Positions 1-8,422 are shown, numbered from the stretch's first letter. The stretch: DNA of 23,200 nt from JAWKTM01 sp041399085 (GCA_041399085.1 JAWKTM010000092.1:1-23200), one strand, 5' to 3'. A program made the numbers and translations. The notes: a model not told the origin generated them from the sequence alone.

Positions 1-987
1 GCCAAGGCCGACGCCGAGCGTCCGTTCGCCGCTTCGATTCGCTCGCTGGAGAAGGCGTTGTCCGAATTGGACGGATTGAAGCTGGTCGCCGAAGGCAAGT
101 TTGCCGAAGCGATCGAGCCGCTGAAGAAGGCGTCGGCCGATGCGCTGCTGCTGGCCCACGTCCGTCTGAAAGCCGGTGAGAAAGACCAGGCAATCAAGGA
201 CGCGGAATCGTATGTGCGAGGTCATGCCAAAGAAGCGCAGCCGGCCGCTGCGTTGGTCGAGTTGTTGTGGGAAGCCGGCGAGCGGGATAAAGCCAAACAG
301 GCGTTCGAGCAGCTTCGCGCGATGTCGAACAGCTTGGAAATCGCCACGCCCGTGTTCGCGCGACTCGAACCGATCGCCGTCGAGTTGGGTTATCCAACCG
401 ACTGGCGCGTGATGCATCCGTCGGCGGACGACGTTGGCGAGCGGCCGCCAATTGAATCGCTGGGCCCGTTCCGTTGGCAACCGCCCGCCGCGGCGGATTG
501 GACGCTGCCGAACATCGAGGATCAGCCGGTCAGCCTGAAGCAGTACCAAGGCCGTCCGGTGCTGCTGATTTTTTATCTCGGTTATGGCTGTCTGCATTGT
601 GCCGAGCAGCTTCAGGCGTTCGCTCCGATGATGCAGGACTTCGAGGAGACAGGAATTGCCGTGGTGGCGATCAGCAGCGACGATCGCGAAGGGCTGAAGC
701 GATCGCGGGAAAACTACGACAAGGGCGATCTGCCGATTCCGCTCGTAGCCGATCCGACGCTGGAAACGTTTAAGGCGTACCGGGCTTACGACGACTTCGA
801 GCAGACCGCGTTGCACGGCACGTTTTTGATCGACGGCCAGGGCAAGATTCGCTGGCAGGACATCAGCTACGAACCGTTCATGGAGCCGAAGTTCGTGTTG
901 AAGGAGGCTCAGCGCCTGCTGTCGCAAACAACGCCCGCTCAAGACGCCGCGCGTTCCGACGGCAGCGTAGCGACCGCGACCAAATAG
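1..987 (+). CDS. TPR / peroxiredoxin-like (AhpC/TSA, thioredoxin-fold) protein, 5' end missing
   Basis: The frame is open from base 1 and ends with TAG at 985-987, so the gene begins before the window; the TTG at 58 is unlikely to be its start. The visible N-terminal half (to about residue 110) is Ala/Leu/Lys-rich and helical, like TPR repeats, with motifs such as LWEAGERDKAKQAF. The second half is a thioredoxin-fold redoxin domain: DWTLPNIEDQPVSLKQYQG, then a beta strand leading into GYGCLHCAEQ with a CxxC-type pair (CLHC), then VVAISSDD and GTFLIDGQGKIRW. Members of this family reduce peroxides or exchange thiols and disulfides, often outside the cytoplasm. The two cysteines sit where the peroxidatic or redox-active cysteine of AhpC/TlpA-like proteins lies. 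Signal peptide and full length cannot be judged. The fold is secure; the substrate is unknown. The C-terminal 20 residues are low-complexity Ala/Thr/Ser. Confidence 0.85.
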   Translation, partial: AKADAERPFAASIRSLEKALSELDGLKLVAEGKFAEAIEPLKKASADALLLAHVRLKAGEKDQAIKDAESYVRGHAKEAQPAAALVELLWEAGERDKAKQAFEQLRAMSNSLEIATPVFARLEPIAVELGYPTDWRVMHPSADDVGERPPIESLGPFRWQPPAAADWTLPNIEDQPVSLKQYQGRPVLLIFYLGYGCLHCAEQLQAFAPMMQDFEETGIAVVAISSDDREGLKRSRENYDKGDLPIPLVADPTLETFKAYRAYDDFEQTALHGTFLIDGQGKIRWQDISYEPFMEPKFVLKEAQRLLSQTTPAQDAARSDGSVATATK

Positions 988-1020
988 CGCAACTTGACTC
1001 GGCTGCCAAAAGCCAGTGGC

Positions 1021-1033
1021 AGGCTGTATGATA
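1021..1033 (+). promoter_or_regulatory. possible -10 element upstream of glgA
   Basis: TATGAT at 1027-1032, preceded by TG, sits about 38 nt before the glgA ATG in the 83-nt gap after the redoxin gene. It resembles an extended -10 box. No good -35 lies at 16-18 nt; a TTGACT is present but too far upstream (27 nt spacing). Weak, sequence-only evidence. Confidence 0.25.
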
Positions 1034-1070
1034 CGGCCGATTTCCTTGCCAAGGCCGCCGGAACCCCATC

Positions 1071-2567
1071 ATGCCGTTGAGTATTCTGCTTGCTTCCAGC
1101 GAAATCGCCCCGTTCGCCAAGACGGGCGGTTTAGCCGATGTCTGCGGGGCGTTGCCCGTGGCGATGAAGCGTCGCGGGCATCAGGTCGCCGCCGTAATGC
1201 CGGCGTATCGCTGCGTTCGCGAGAAAGGCATCGCGCTCGAACCGACCGGCATTTCGTTCCAGGTGCCAATCGGAACCAAGCAAGTCGAGGCTCGTGTTTC
1301 GCGCAGTTGCTTGCCCGGCGGCGATGTGCCCCTGTACTTGATCGAACAAGATGCCTACTTCGATCGTGATGCGTTGTATCGCGAGAACGACGAAGACTAC
1401 AAGGACAACTGCGAACGGTTTACGTTCTTCTCGCGAGCCGTACTCGAACTGGCTCGCCGCCTGAATCATCCAGTCGATGTGATTCACTGCAACGACTGGC
1501 AAACCGGATTGATTCCCGCCCTGCTGAAGATCGAACACGACGGCGGCGATTCCCCGCTGGCCCGCACCGCGTCGCTGTTGACGATTCACAATATGGCCTA
1601 TCAGGGCAAGTTCTGGCACTGGGACATGATCCTGACCGGCTTGGATTGGAAGTATTTCAATTGGCGTCAGATGGAGTTTTTCGGCGAGCTCAACTTGCTG
1701 AAGACCGGCATTGTTTTCGCGGATGCCGTGAACACGGTCAGTCAGCGCTACGCCGAGGAAATCCAGTCCGACCCACATGGATGCGGCTTGGAAGGCGCTT
1801 TGCGACAACGCTCGGACGTGTTAACCGGCATCATCAATGGAGTGGACTACAGCGTTTGGAATCCGGCGATCGACCGCCATTTGGTGAAGACCTTCGACAC
1901 CACGAATTGGCGCGAGGGCAAGGAAGCTTGCAAGGCCGACATCCAACAGCAATTGGGGCTGCCCGTGTCGCTGAGCGTCCCCTTGATCGGGCTCGTCGGA
2001 CGATTGGCCGATCAGAAGGGCTGGGATCTAATCGCCGATCTTTTGCCGCGATGGCTCCGGCAAGAAGAAGCTCAATGGGTAATCTTGGGAACGGGCGACA
2101 GCGAGTTCCAAAAGATGCTGGAAATCCACGCCGCCGATTGCCCCAACAAGATCGCCGTGCGTCTGACGTTTTCGGACGAGTTGGCTCACAAGATCGAAGC
2201 CGGCTCGGACATCTTCTTGATGCCCAGTCGCTACGAGCCGTGCGGGCTGAATCAACTCTATAGCTTGAAGTATGGAACGGTCCCGGTGGTGAGATCCACC
2301 GGTGGCTTGGCCGATACAATCCGGGACGCCTCCGAAGAAAATCTTCAGGCTGGACAAGCCAATGGATTTTCTTTCGACGCCTACGATGTGTTCGAGTTGG
2401 AAGAGGCTTTGCGGCGGGCCTGTGCCTTGTATCGCACGGACAAACCGCGCTGGGAACGGCTGGTGGTGACGGGGATGAGTCAGGATTGGTCGTGGGACGC
2501 CAGCGCCTCGCACTATGAACGTCTTTACGAAAGCATGATTGCTCGCAAACGCCCGACCACAGGTTGA
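1071..2567 (+). CDS. glgA: glycogen synthase (ADP-glucose type, GT5 family)
   Basis: Transfers glucose from ADP-glucose to the non-reducing end of alpha-1,4-glucan in cytoplasmic glycogen synthesis. The 498 residues fit the family (about 480-500). The N-terminal GT5 domain opens with the ADP-glucose-binding KTGGLADV at residues 17-24. It continues with HCNDWQTGLIP, TIHNMAYQGKFW, VNTVSQRYAEEI and GIINGVDYSVWNP. The C-terminal GT-B half has GLVGRLADQKGWDL and SRYEPCGLNQLYSLKYGT followed by STGGLADTI, which carry the catalytic Glu and the donor-binding residues. The ATG at 1071 places KTGGL at the position usual for the family. The next gene, a GalT-family nucleotidyltransferase, starts 6 nt after the stop, so the two are almost certainly cotranscribed. 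No other glycogen genes (glgB, glgC, glgP) are in view. Confidence 0.96.
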   Translation: MPLSILLASSEIAPFAKTGGLADVCGALPVAMKRRGHQVAAVMPAYRCVREKGIALEPTGISFQVPIGTKQVEARVSRSCLPGGDVPLYLIEQDAYFDRDALYRENDEDYKDNCERFTFFSRAVLELARRLNHPVDVIHCNDWQTGLIPALLKIEHDGGDSPLARTASLLTIHNMAYQGKFWHWDMILTGLDWKYFNWRQMEFFGELNLLKTGIVFADAVNTVSQRYAEEIQSDPHGCGLEGALRQRSDVLTGIINGVDYSVWNPAIDRHLVKTFDTTNWREGKEACKADIQQQLGLPVSLSVPLIGLVGRLADQKGWDLIADLLPRWLRQEEAQWVILGTGDSEFQKMLEIHAADCPNKIAVRLTFSDELAHKIEAGSDIFLMPSRYEPCGLNQLYSLKYGTVPVVRSTGGLADTIRDASEENLQAGQANGFSFDAYDVFELEEALRRACALYRTDKPRWERLVVTGMSQDWSWDASASHYERLYESMIARKRPTTG

Positions 2568-2573
2568 TCGGTG

Positions 2574-3620
2574 ATGTCGGAAGTTCGCCACGATCCCGTG
2601 ACTGGCCGGCAAGTGATTATCGCTCAAGATCGAGCGAACCGGCCACATGCCTTTGTCAGCGATCCGCCGCTGCTGGACGATGGCGACTGTCCGTTCTGCG
2701 TGGGTCGCGAAAGCAACACGCCGCGGGCCATCGCCGAATACGCGCCGCCTCGGCCATCCGCGGCGGAACCGTGGTGGATTCGCGTCGTCCCGAACAAGTA
2801 TCCGGCCGTCCGAGAGTTGAACGGTGTCGCGGCCGCTTCACCGACATGCACGTCCACTGCAAAGGTAAATGAGATCGATCGTCGGCGAATCAATGGCCAT
2901 GCGTTCTTCACGGCCGAAGCCGCATTGGGGTCGCACGAAGTCATTATTGAATCGCCCCGGCACGTGGTCAGCGTCACCGAACTAGACGAAAGTGTGATGC
3001 GGACGCTGTTTCACGTTTATCGGGATCGTTTGACATCGTTGCGAACGGCCGGGCAATTGGCTTATGCGATGGCCTTTAAAAATGTGAGACCGGCGGCCGG
3101 AGCGTCGCTGGCGCACTCACATAGTCAATTACTAGCGACACCATTCGTGCCACCCCAAGTGGAATTGGAACTGTCCCATTCGCAAGCCTATTTCGCGGAT
3201 CATGGTCAGTGTGTGTTTTGCGAACTGCTGCGGAGCGAATGTCGTGGCGGCGTGCGGATCGTGGCGGAATCGGCGAACTTTGTGGCTTGGTGCCCCTTCG
3301 CCAGTCGCTGTCCGTACGAAGTGTGGATTGCACCCAAACAACATGCCTGTCGCTACGAATCGACCGACTCAGCTCGACTCGACGATTTGGCCGCGCTGGT
3401 CCAGCAGCTTGTCGGTCGATTGGAGGCCGTCCATCCCCAAGCAGCCTACAACTACCTGCTCCACACCGCCCCGATTAACGAGTCTCGCGAGTTGCCACAT
3501 TATCACTGGCACATCGAGCTGCTTCCGCGTTTGATCAAATTCGCCGGTTTTGAATGGGGCAGCGGGTGTTATATCAATCCCATTCCACCTGAAACGGCGG
3601 CTGAACAACTCCGAGCATAG
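2574..3620 (+). CDS. galT: GalT-family nucleotidylyltransferase (galactose-1-phosphate uridylyltransferase-like)
   Basis: HIT-superfamily enzyme of the Leloir type, 348 residues. Seen in the sequence: a zinc-site CPFC (Cys39, Cys42) followed by VGRESNTP; SPRH with His130; the active-site HSHSQ at 181-185, where the second His is the expected covalent nucleophile (HPHGQ in E. coli GalT); a second CxxC, CVFC (213-216); and the C-terminal HYHWHIELLPR with His309/311/313. The start is the ATG at 2574 (a GTG lies directly before it), 6 nt after the glgA stop. GalT normally exchanges UMP between UDP-glucose and galactose 1-phosphate. No galK or galE is present, and the partner gene uses ADP-glucose, so an ADP-glucose phosphorylase activity, known for the GalT homologue of Arabidopsis, is a real alternative. 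Family certain, substrate open. Confidence 0.9.
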   Translation: MSEVRHDPVTGRQVIIAQDRANRPHAFVSDPPLLDDGDCPFCVGRESNTPRAIAEYAPPRPSAAEPWWIRVVPNKYPAVRELNGVAAASPTCTSTAKVNEIDRRRINGHAFFTAEAALGSHEVIIESPRHVVSVTELDESVMRTLFHVYRDRLTSLRTAGQLAYAMAFKNVRPAAGASLAHSHSQLLATPFVPPQVELELSHSQAYFADHGQCVFCELLRSECRGGVRIVAESANFVAWCPFASRCPYEVWIAPKQHACRYESTDSARLDDLAALVQQLVGRLEAVHPQAAYNYLLHTAPINESRELPHYHWHIELLPRLIKFAGFEWGSGCYINPIPPETAAEQLRA

Positions 3621-3733
3621 CGTTTCCCCAATCTGGACGATTGGCTGCCGCTATCACACTGCCGCTGGGCTATAACGCGTCGTAACGTGGTTTGATCTAC
3701 CAACAATTGCGAGGTTCCCTCGCGGTGACAGCC

Positions 3734-4171
3734 ATGCGACTGTACTCCGAATACTTGCTGCCTCGCGTTTACGACTGGCTAATGGATCGTCCATTTCTGC
3801 GCGAGCGTCGTCGGGAGCAGCTCACTTCGGCATCTGGCAATGTGTTAGAAATCGGGATCGGCACCGGTCTTAATTTGCCACACTATCCCCGTTCCATTAC
3901 TGAGATTACTGCCGTCGATCCCAATCTCGGAATGAACGCCATGTTGCAGCGGCGGTTACGGACGGTGGATCTTCGCGTGCATCTGCACCCAGTTAGCGGA
4001 GAGCGTTTGCCGTTCGCGGACGAGTCGTTCGACTGCGTCGTCTCGACGTTGGTGTTATGCAGTATCCCGGATGTGGAACGGGTGGTTGCCGAGGTCTATC
4101 GGGTGCTAAAGCCAAATGGGAGATACCTGTTTCTCGAGCACGGCCGCGTGGCGGTAACTAGTCATTACTGA
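3734..4171 (+). CDS. class I SAM-dependent methyltransferase, C-terminally truncated
   Basis: A UbiE-like methyltransferase of 145 residues from the ATG at 3734; a GTG at 3725 and a TTG at 3692 are in frame but less family-like, since relatives begin near the YxxYLLPRVYDWLM stretch. Motif I is VLEIGIGTGLN (37-47), then TAVDPN (59-64), the acidic end of strand 2 that binds the SAM ribose. ERLPFADESFDCVVSTLVLCSIPD (90-113) and RVLKPNGRYLFLEHGR (123-138) complete the SAM-binding half. From general knowledge of this group, relatives run to about 200 residues, with a cysteine- or proline-containing substrate region after the LEH motif. Here only seven unrelated residues follow before TGA. The last 14 nt overlap the 3' end of the convergent cpaE gene. 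Probably a remnant or a disabled enzyme; the substrate is unknown. Confidence 0.75.
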   Translation: MRLYSEYLLPRVYDWLMDRPFLRERRREQLTSASGNVLEIGIGTGLNLPHYPRSITEITAVDPNLGMNAMLQRRLRTVDLRVHLHPVSGERLPFADESFDCVVSTLVLCSIPDVERVVAEVYRVLKPNGRYLFLEHGRVAVTSHY

Positions 4172-5390
4172 CGGGTTCCGTTTTCCCCTTGGTTTTGCCA
4201 GGCCAAAAGCTGAGCCATTTGCCGCTCGAACCACCGGCCTTCGACTCGACCTCAACGCGTTCTCCGGTCAACGCTTCGCCCAATGCCTGGAACGATTGGG
4301 TAATGCTGGCTCGTGGAGCGAATTCGTAAATGGGAACTCCGTTGTTGCGCACTTCGACCATGACTCGGTAGTCGTTCGGCAACTGCCAGAATAACTCCGT
4401 CCCGATCGTTTCCTGGGCTTTCTTCAGGCTAATGTCCTTACTGCCCAATCCGACACGGTTGACCACGATCTTGACCTTTTCCTTCAGCCCCTCGACTTCC
4501 TCGAACGACATCATCAATCGCACGACGTTACGCAGGCAGGGAAGGTCAAGCTGTGTGACCAGCAACACTTGCTGAGCTGTCTTTAAGGCCGTCATATCGA
4601 CTTCGTTAAAGCTCTTGGACAGATCCAGGATCAAATGCGAGAAGGATGCTTTTAACAACCCGAACACACGTTGCAGATTGTCGGGCGTTATGAGCGCCGT
4701 GTCTTGAAGTTGCACCGGACGCGGAAGCAAATATAAGCCCGATGAATGCTTTGTCAACGAACGTTTCAGCAGCGTGAAATCGAGACGCGAGATGTTTTGG
4801 GCTACGTCCACCAACGTGTAGTCGGGAATGGTGTCGAGAAATACATCCGCGTCACCCAAAGCCAAATCCAGGTCGATTAAGGCAACCGAATGTTTTCCGC
4901 CGCTGGCGAGCGTGCAGCCCAGATTCACCGCGATACTGGTAGTGCCGACTCCACCCGTGGCGCCGCAGACAGCGATCACCTGGCAAGTGCGCGACTTCCC
5001 GTTTGCCCCGCCCGTTTTTTGGCTGGAGATTCGTTCCAATGCCCCGACAAGATCTTCGACACCGACCGGGCGAGTGAGAAACTCTTTCACTCCCGCCCGC
5101 ATCGTGCGCAGGATAAGTTGGCCGTCCGACGTATTGCTGACGACCAAAATACTGCATTCCGGGTTATCCCGTGTGATATTTGAGATCAGGTCAATAGCCT
5201 TGTCGGCATTGCTGTCCAAACTCACAATCCCGATGTCGGGACTAGTCTGTCCGATCACATCCTCAAAGAACTCATACCGAGAGCATTCCGCTTCCAACCA
5301 CACTAAGTCCATGCCAAGCAACATGGTCTTCAGCGATTCGCGGGTGCTGTCGTTGGGATCGACGATCGCGACTCGAAAGAGGTTATTCAT
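4158..5390 (-). CDS. cpaE: CpaE/TadZ-like pilus localisation ATPase with degenerate receiver domain
   Basis: 410 residues. Residues 1-125 form a response-regulator-like domain (VAIVDPND at 7-14, AGVKEFLTRPV near its end). The expected phosphoacceptor in PDIGIVS is Ser57, not Asp, so phosphorylation is unlikely. A MinD/ParA-type ATPase domain follows: CGATGGVGTTSIAVNLG replaces the usual KGGxGKT loop and has no lysine, then VALIDLDLALGDADVFLD and LILDLS. CpaE/TadZ proteins localise the Tad pilus machine at the cell pole and often have altered Walker A loops. It is the last gene of the minus-strand Tad operon, 82 nt after cpaC. Its C-terminal tail is Lys/Ser/Gly-rich and overlaps the methyltransferase gene by 14 nt. 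No clear Shine-Dalgarno is seen before the ATG at 5390. The cpaF/tadA ATPase gene that usually follows is missing. Confidence 0.9.
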   Translation of the reverse strand: MNNLFRVAIVDPNDSTRESLKTMLLGMDLVWLEAECSRYEFFEDVIGQTSPDIGIVSLDSNADKAIDLISNITRDNPECSILVVSNTSDGQLILRTMRAGVKEFLTRPVGVEDLVGALERISSQKTGGANGKSRTCQVIAVCGATGGVGTTSIAVNLGCTLASGGKHSVALIDLDLALGDADVFLDTIPDYTLVDVAQNISRLDFTLLKRSLTKHSSGLYLLPRPVQLQDTALITPDNLQRVFGLLKASFSHLILDLSKSFNEVDMTALKTAQQVLLVTQLDLPCLRNVVRLMMSFEEVEGLKEKVKIVVNRVGLGSKDISLKKAQETIGTELFWQLPNDYRVMVEVRNNGVPIYEFAPRASITQSFQALGEALTGERVEVESKAGGSSGKWLSFWPGKTKGKTEPVSND

Positions 5391-5472
5391 GGCTGTCGTC
5401 TTAGTGGAGTTCGTTCAGGCTGTGTGATGACTGCCGAGTCTGGCCGTGACAATGCTGGCTTCTGACACGTCG

Positions 5473-7170
5473 TTATTTCAAGGTATCGTATCCCTGCTGA
5501 CCAATGAGGCCGGGCTGAGAGCTCCCAGGTTGGGTGACCGCGGCGGGATGTCGAGTCATTTTCGGCGGGCCGGCGGGCGGCGTCCGTGTGCCAGTGTTGT
5601 ACGTCGGCTGATAAGACGACGGGCGAGTCATCAATTGTTGATTTGCCGCGGGAAGTCGCATCGAAGTGTTGTTAGCGGGAGGCGCCATTTGCGGTTGTCC
5701 GCGCGGAATCGTTTCCGAAGCAGGCGGCATGGCTGGACCGTAATTGGGCATCATCTGGTGCGGTTGCATAATGGGCGGCAATTCGTTGGTCATGACGCCC
5801 GCACCCGCCTGGGGGTCACAGTTTGGAACTTCCAGATAGCCTCGCCAGTACAGTTCGGTGTCGGTGGGGCTGGTGGTATTCGTTCCAGGTCCGCCACAAG
5901 GAACTTCGTGGGGATCCATCGCATCGGCGAATTCCGGGGTAACCAGGATTAGTAGTTCGATCTCGTTATTGGTTTCCTGCACGCGCCGGAAAGCGGCCCC
6001 GGCCCAGGGCAAGTCCGCCAGCCAAGGAATGCCTCGGTTTTCCGATTCAATCCGCGTTTGCAGCAATCCGGCTAGGGCCAAGGTCTGCCCGGCTTTCATC
6101 TCGACGGCCGTGTCAACCCAGCGGCTTCGCAACCCCGGAATGGTGACGTTGTTCAGCGTTACGCTACGGGCTGGATCGATTTCGCTCACCAACGGGCGAA
6201 CTTCCAAACGCACGCGTCCGTTGCCCAGTACAAAGGGCACATAGTCCACGCGCGTGCCGAACTGCCGATACTCGACGGAGACCGTACCTAAACTTTGTGG
6301 GATCAGAATTGGAAACTCGCCACCCGAATGAAAGCTGGCTGGTCGCCCACTGGTAGTCACCAACGTCGGTTCGGCCAGTACCTTGGCCAAGTTGTTCTTT
6401 CGCAGCAATTCAAGGAAGCCAAAGAAGTTGTTGGCTCCATCCACAATGCCGAATCGCACCGTGTCTCCACCCAGTCCGGTCGCCACGCCCGCTTGGCTGG
6501 CTTGCTTGCTTATCAAGCCGCTCACACCTTGAATGACAAAGTCATTGCCGTTCACCAATCCCCAATCCACGCCGGCGGTACGCAGCTTCGTTCGCGAGAC
6601 TTCCATCACTTTGGTGTGCAATAACACAGTCTGTACGCCAGCCACCTTCATGTTGTCGATCACATTGGGATAGTAGTCCTCGGCCACGCGATGGATGCGG
6701 CTAATCATGTCGGGGCTGGGAACGTATCCCGAGATGACCACGCTTTGAGCCAACGGCTTTACGGAAAGCTGAGCCGTTGGAAACATCGTGGCCAGTAGGT
6801 TTTCAAGTTCGCGAGCGTCGGCGCTCACCACCACATCCACCGTGTAAAGCTTCTGCTTCGTGTCCCACAGATTGACTTGGGTCACGCCCGGCTGCAGCGC
6901 GGACAGTTGCACCTGATTGGGTGACAGCGGGGTCGCCTTAATAATACCTGGATTGTTCACCAGCATTCGCGGAACGTCGTTGTCGAGCGTGAGAATGCGG
7001 CTGGTTCGCACAACCATTTCCAGCCGCTGTGTTTCTGACGTCACGCGAAAGTGAACGGGTTGGCCCGGCGTGGTTTGGGCCCGCGCAAACGAAGCGACAC
7101 TGTGTGAGAGCAGCAGCGCGCCGAGCAGGGTGAAACTGGCCACCCAGTTGTTGCGTTGATTGATCGACAT
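5473..7170 (-). CDS. cpaC: Tad pilus secretin (CpaC/RcpA)
   Basis: Outer-membrane channel through which the Flp pilus passes. The ATG at 7170 is chosen because AGGAAG lies 7 nt upstream and it gives a clean signal peptide: charged start (MSINQRNN), hydrophobic core, probable cleavage after SFARA. The in-frame ATG at 7224 would add 18 residues across a hairpin and is rejected. An N-terminal BON/pilus secretin domain (RILTLDNDVPRMLVNNP, then VVISGYVPSPD) is followed by the secretin core: VLAEPTLVTTSGRPASFHSGGEFPI, VDYVPFVLGNGRVRLEVRP, MKAGQTLALAGLL and ELLILVTPEFAD. The C-terminal 150 residues are Pro/Gln/Asn-rich and probably disordered, longer than in model CpaC proteins. The total is 565 residues. 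It lies between cpaB (76 nt upstream) and cpaE (82 nt downstream). Confidence 0.93.
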   Translation of the reverse strand: MSINQRNNWVASFTLLGALLLSHSVASFARAQTTPGQPVHFRVTSETQRLEMVVRTSRILTLDNDVPRMLVNNPGIIKATPLSPNQVQLSALQPGVTQVNLWDTKQKLYTVDVVVSADARELENLLATMFPTAQLSVKPLAQSVVISGYVPSPDMISRIHRVAEDYYPNVIDNMKVAGVQTVLLHTKVMEVSRTKLRTAGVDWGLVNGNDFVIQGVSGLISKQASQAGVATGLGGDTVRFGIVDGANNFFGFLELLRKNNLAKVLAEPTLVTTSGRPASFHSGGEFPILIPQSLGTVSVEYRQFGTRVDYVPFVLGNGRVRLEVRPLVSEIDPARSVTLNNVTIPGLRSRWVDTAVEMKAGQTLALAGLLQTRIESENRGIPWLADLPWAGAAFRRVQETNNEIELLILVTPEFADAMDPHEVPCGGPGTNTTSPTDTELYWRGYLEVPNCDPQAGAGVMTNELPPIMQPHQMMPNYGPAMPPASETIPRGQPQMAPPANNTSMRLPAANQQLMTRPSSYQPTYNTGTRTPPAGPPKMTRHPAAVTQPGSSQPGLIGQQGYDTLK

Positions 7171-7191
7171 CCGTGTGCTTCCTGGCTGAGG

Positions 7192-7219
7192 GCCCGACGC
7201 CCAACCGAAAGGGTCGGGC
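7192..7219 (-). other. intercistronic hairpin between cpaB and cpaC
   Basis: GCCCGAC (7192-7198) and GTCGGGC (7213-7219) are perfect inverted repeats, extended by a CC/GG pair after a two-base bulge. They lie in the 76-nt gap, 22 nt before the cpaC ATG. No T-tract follows, so this is not a terminator; an mRNA processing or stability element is possible. An alternative 7-bp pairing, GACGCCC with GGGCGTC, uses the same bases. Confidence 0.5.
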
Positions 7220-7246
7220 GTCATCCATGGCCGCTATGGCAGACTG

Positions 7247-8320
7247 TTAATTGTCGTTCGGACCAATGAAGTCCGGCGCGCTTCCCTGACCTTCTACCCC
7301 GGCATACGGCAGTGGTATCGCTGGGATTCCCCGGCCGCTTGCCGTGCCCTCTGGTAACTGGTCGCGTTTCGTCCAATCGAATACTTCAACACCATCGGGC
7401 GTGTGAACCACCATCCTAAAGGCAGGCGCTGTAGGTCCGGTTTGTGCCGGTGCTGCGGCCTGGGCGGCTTTCAACAAATCCAGAAGCCCCGTGGACGCCG
7501 ATTTTGGCTCGGGAGCCGGCAGCGGCGTGGGAACCGGAGTCGCCACGGGCACGGGAGCCGGCGGCGGCGTTGGTTCGACAGTCTCCGCGGGATCTTCCGC
7601 CACCTCGGAGGTTCCCGTGAACAGCTTCGAAGTGGTCGCCTGTTCTTCCGTGTCGTCCTCGGCCGTATCGTCGGGCCGACGCAGCGACAACCGAAGCTGC
7701 CCCAGTTCGTCGGCCAGCATCAGCGTTTCCACCTGATCCTCTTTAATCAACAGCGAAACCGTTGTTAGGTTCACGATTTGGCCGTCTTTGTCGCGCTCGC
7801 GAGTCGTGTCGCTGTTTACCGAAAAAACCCGCACGCTACGCAAGATGACGCGGGTATTGGTTTCCGGCACATCTTGGCTCTTGCGGAAGAAACCAACCAC
7901 GTCCACTCGATCGCCAGGGCGAATCAAATTGGAAACGGCCGTGTCCATCGTCACTTTAATGGCCGTGACCCGGAAGCCGTCGGGAATCGTGGTGGCGTAG
8001 CTGTTGTCCTTGTCCAGCAGACGCTGCGTCAGGATCGGTTCGCCCTGGAACAGTCGCGAACCGGCATAGTGCCCATCGATGGCCGCGAAATCGGTGATCG
8101 CGCCTTCGGGCACTTTATCGATCGGCCACTTCTCCAGTTTGACGTTGGCCGCGTCCAGCTTGTCGCTGATATTGATATCATGCGTGGCGACAAAGATCTC
8201 CCGTGTCTCCGGCATCAGGGGGCCGGTTGATCCTCGTTCCATTACTTGGCTGATGCCGATCGAGGCGACGAGTCCGCACCCCAAGGCGATCAGCAACAGA
8301 ACCATAGACTTAGCGCGCAT
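7247..8320 (-). CDS. cpaB: Flp pilus assembly protein CpaB/RcpC
   Basis: 357-residue periplasmic protein anchored by an N-terminal hydrophobic helix (residues about 5-26). Residues 40-110 form a SAF-like domain: REIFVATHDINISDKLDAANV, then GSRLFQGEPILTQRLLD. The RcpC/CpaB core follows with TAIKVTMDTAVSNLIRPGDRVDVVG and VILRSVRVFSVN. After it comes a Pro/Val/Thr-rich linker (EPTPPPAPVPVATPVPTPLP) and a C-terminal segment with a short predicted strand region. CpaB proteins work with the secretin CpaC, in the periplasm or outer membrane. AGAGGAT lies about 9 nt before the ATG. It sits 102 nt after the tadE gene in the same transcription direction. Confidence 0.92.
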   Translation of the reverse strand: MRAKSMVLLLIALGCGLVASIGISQVMERGSTGPLMPETREIFVATHDINISDKLDAANVKLEKWPIDKVPEGAITDFAAIDGHYAGSRLFQGEPILTQRLLDKDNSYATTIPDGFRVTAIKVTMDTAVSNLIRPGDRVDVVGFFRKSQDVPETNTRVILRSVRVFSVNSDTTRERDKDGQIVNLTTVSLLIKEDQVETLMLADELGQLRLSLRRPDDTAEDDTEEQATTSKLFTGTSEVAEDPAETVEPTPPPAPVPVATPVPTPLPAPEPKSASTGLLDLLKAAQAAAPAQTGPTAPAFRMVVHTPDGVEVFDWTKRDQLPEGTASGRGIPAIPLPYAGVEGQGSAPDFIGPNDN

Positions 8321-8422
8321 CGTCGTCGTATCCTCTAGGCAGCATGCAGGAATTAAACGCCATCCTTGACGCCGCGTGTTATGTCCTAAGCTGTCACGTC
8401 GCCGCTGCCCCGGGTCGGTCCG

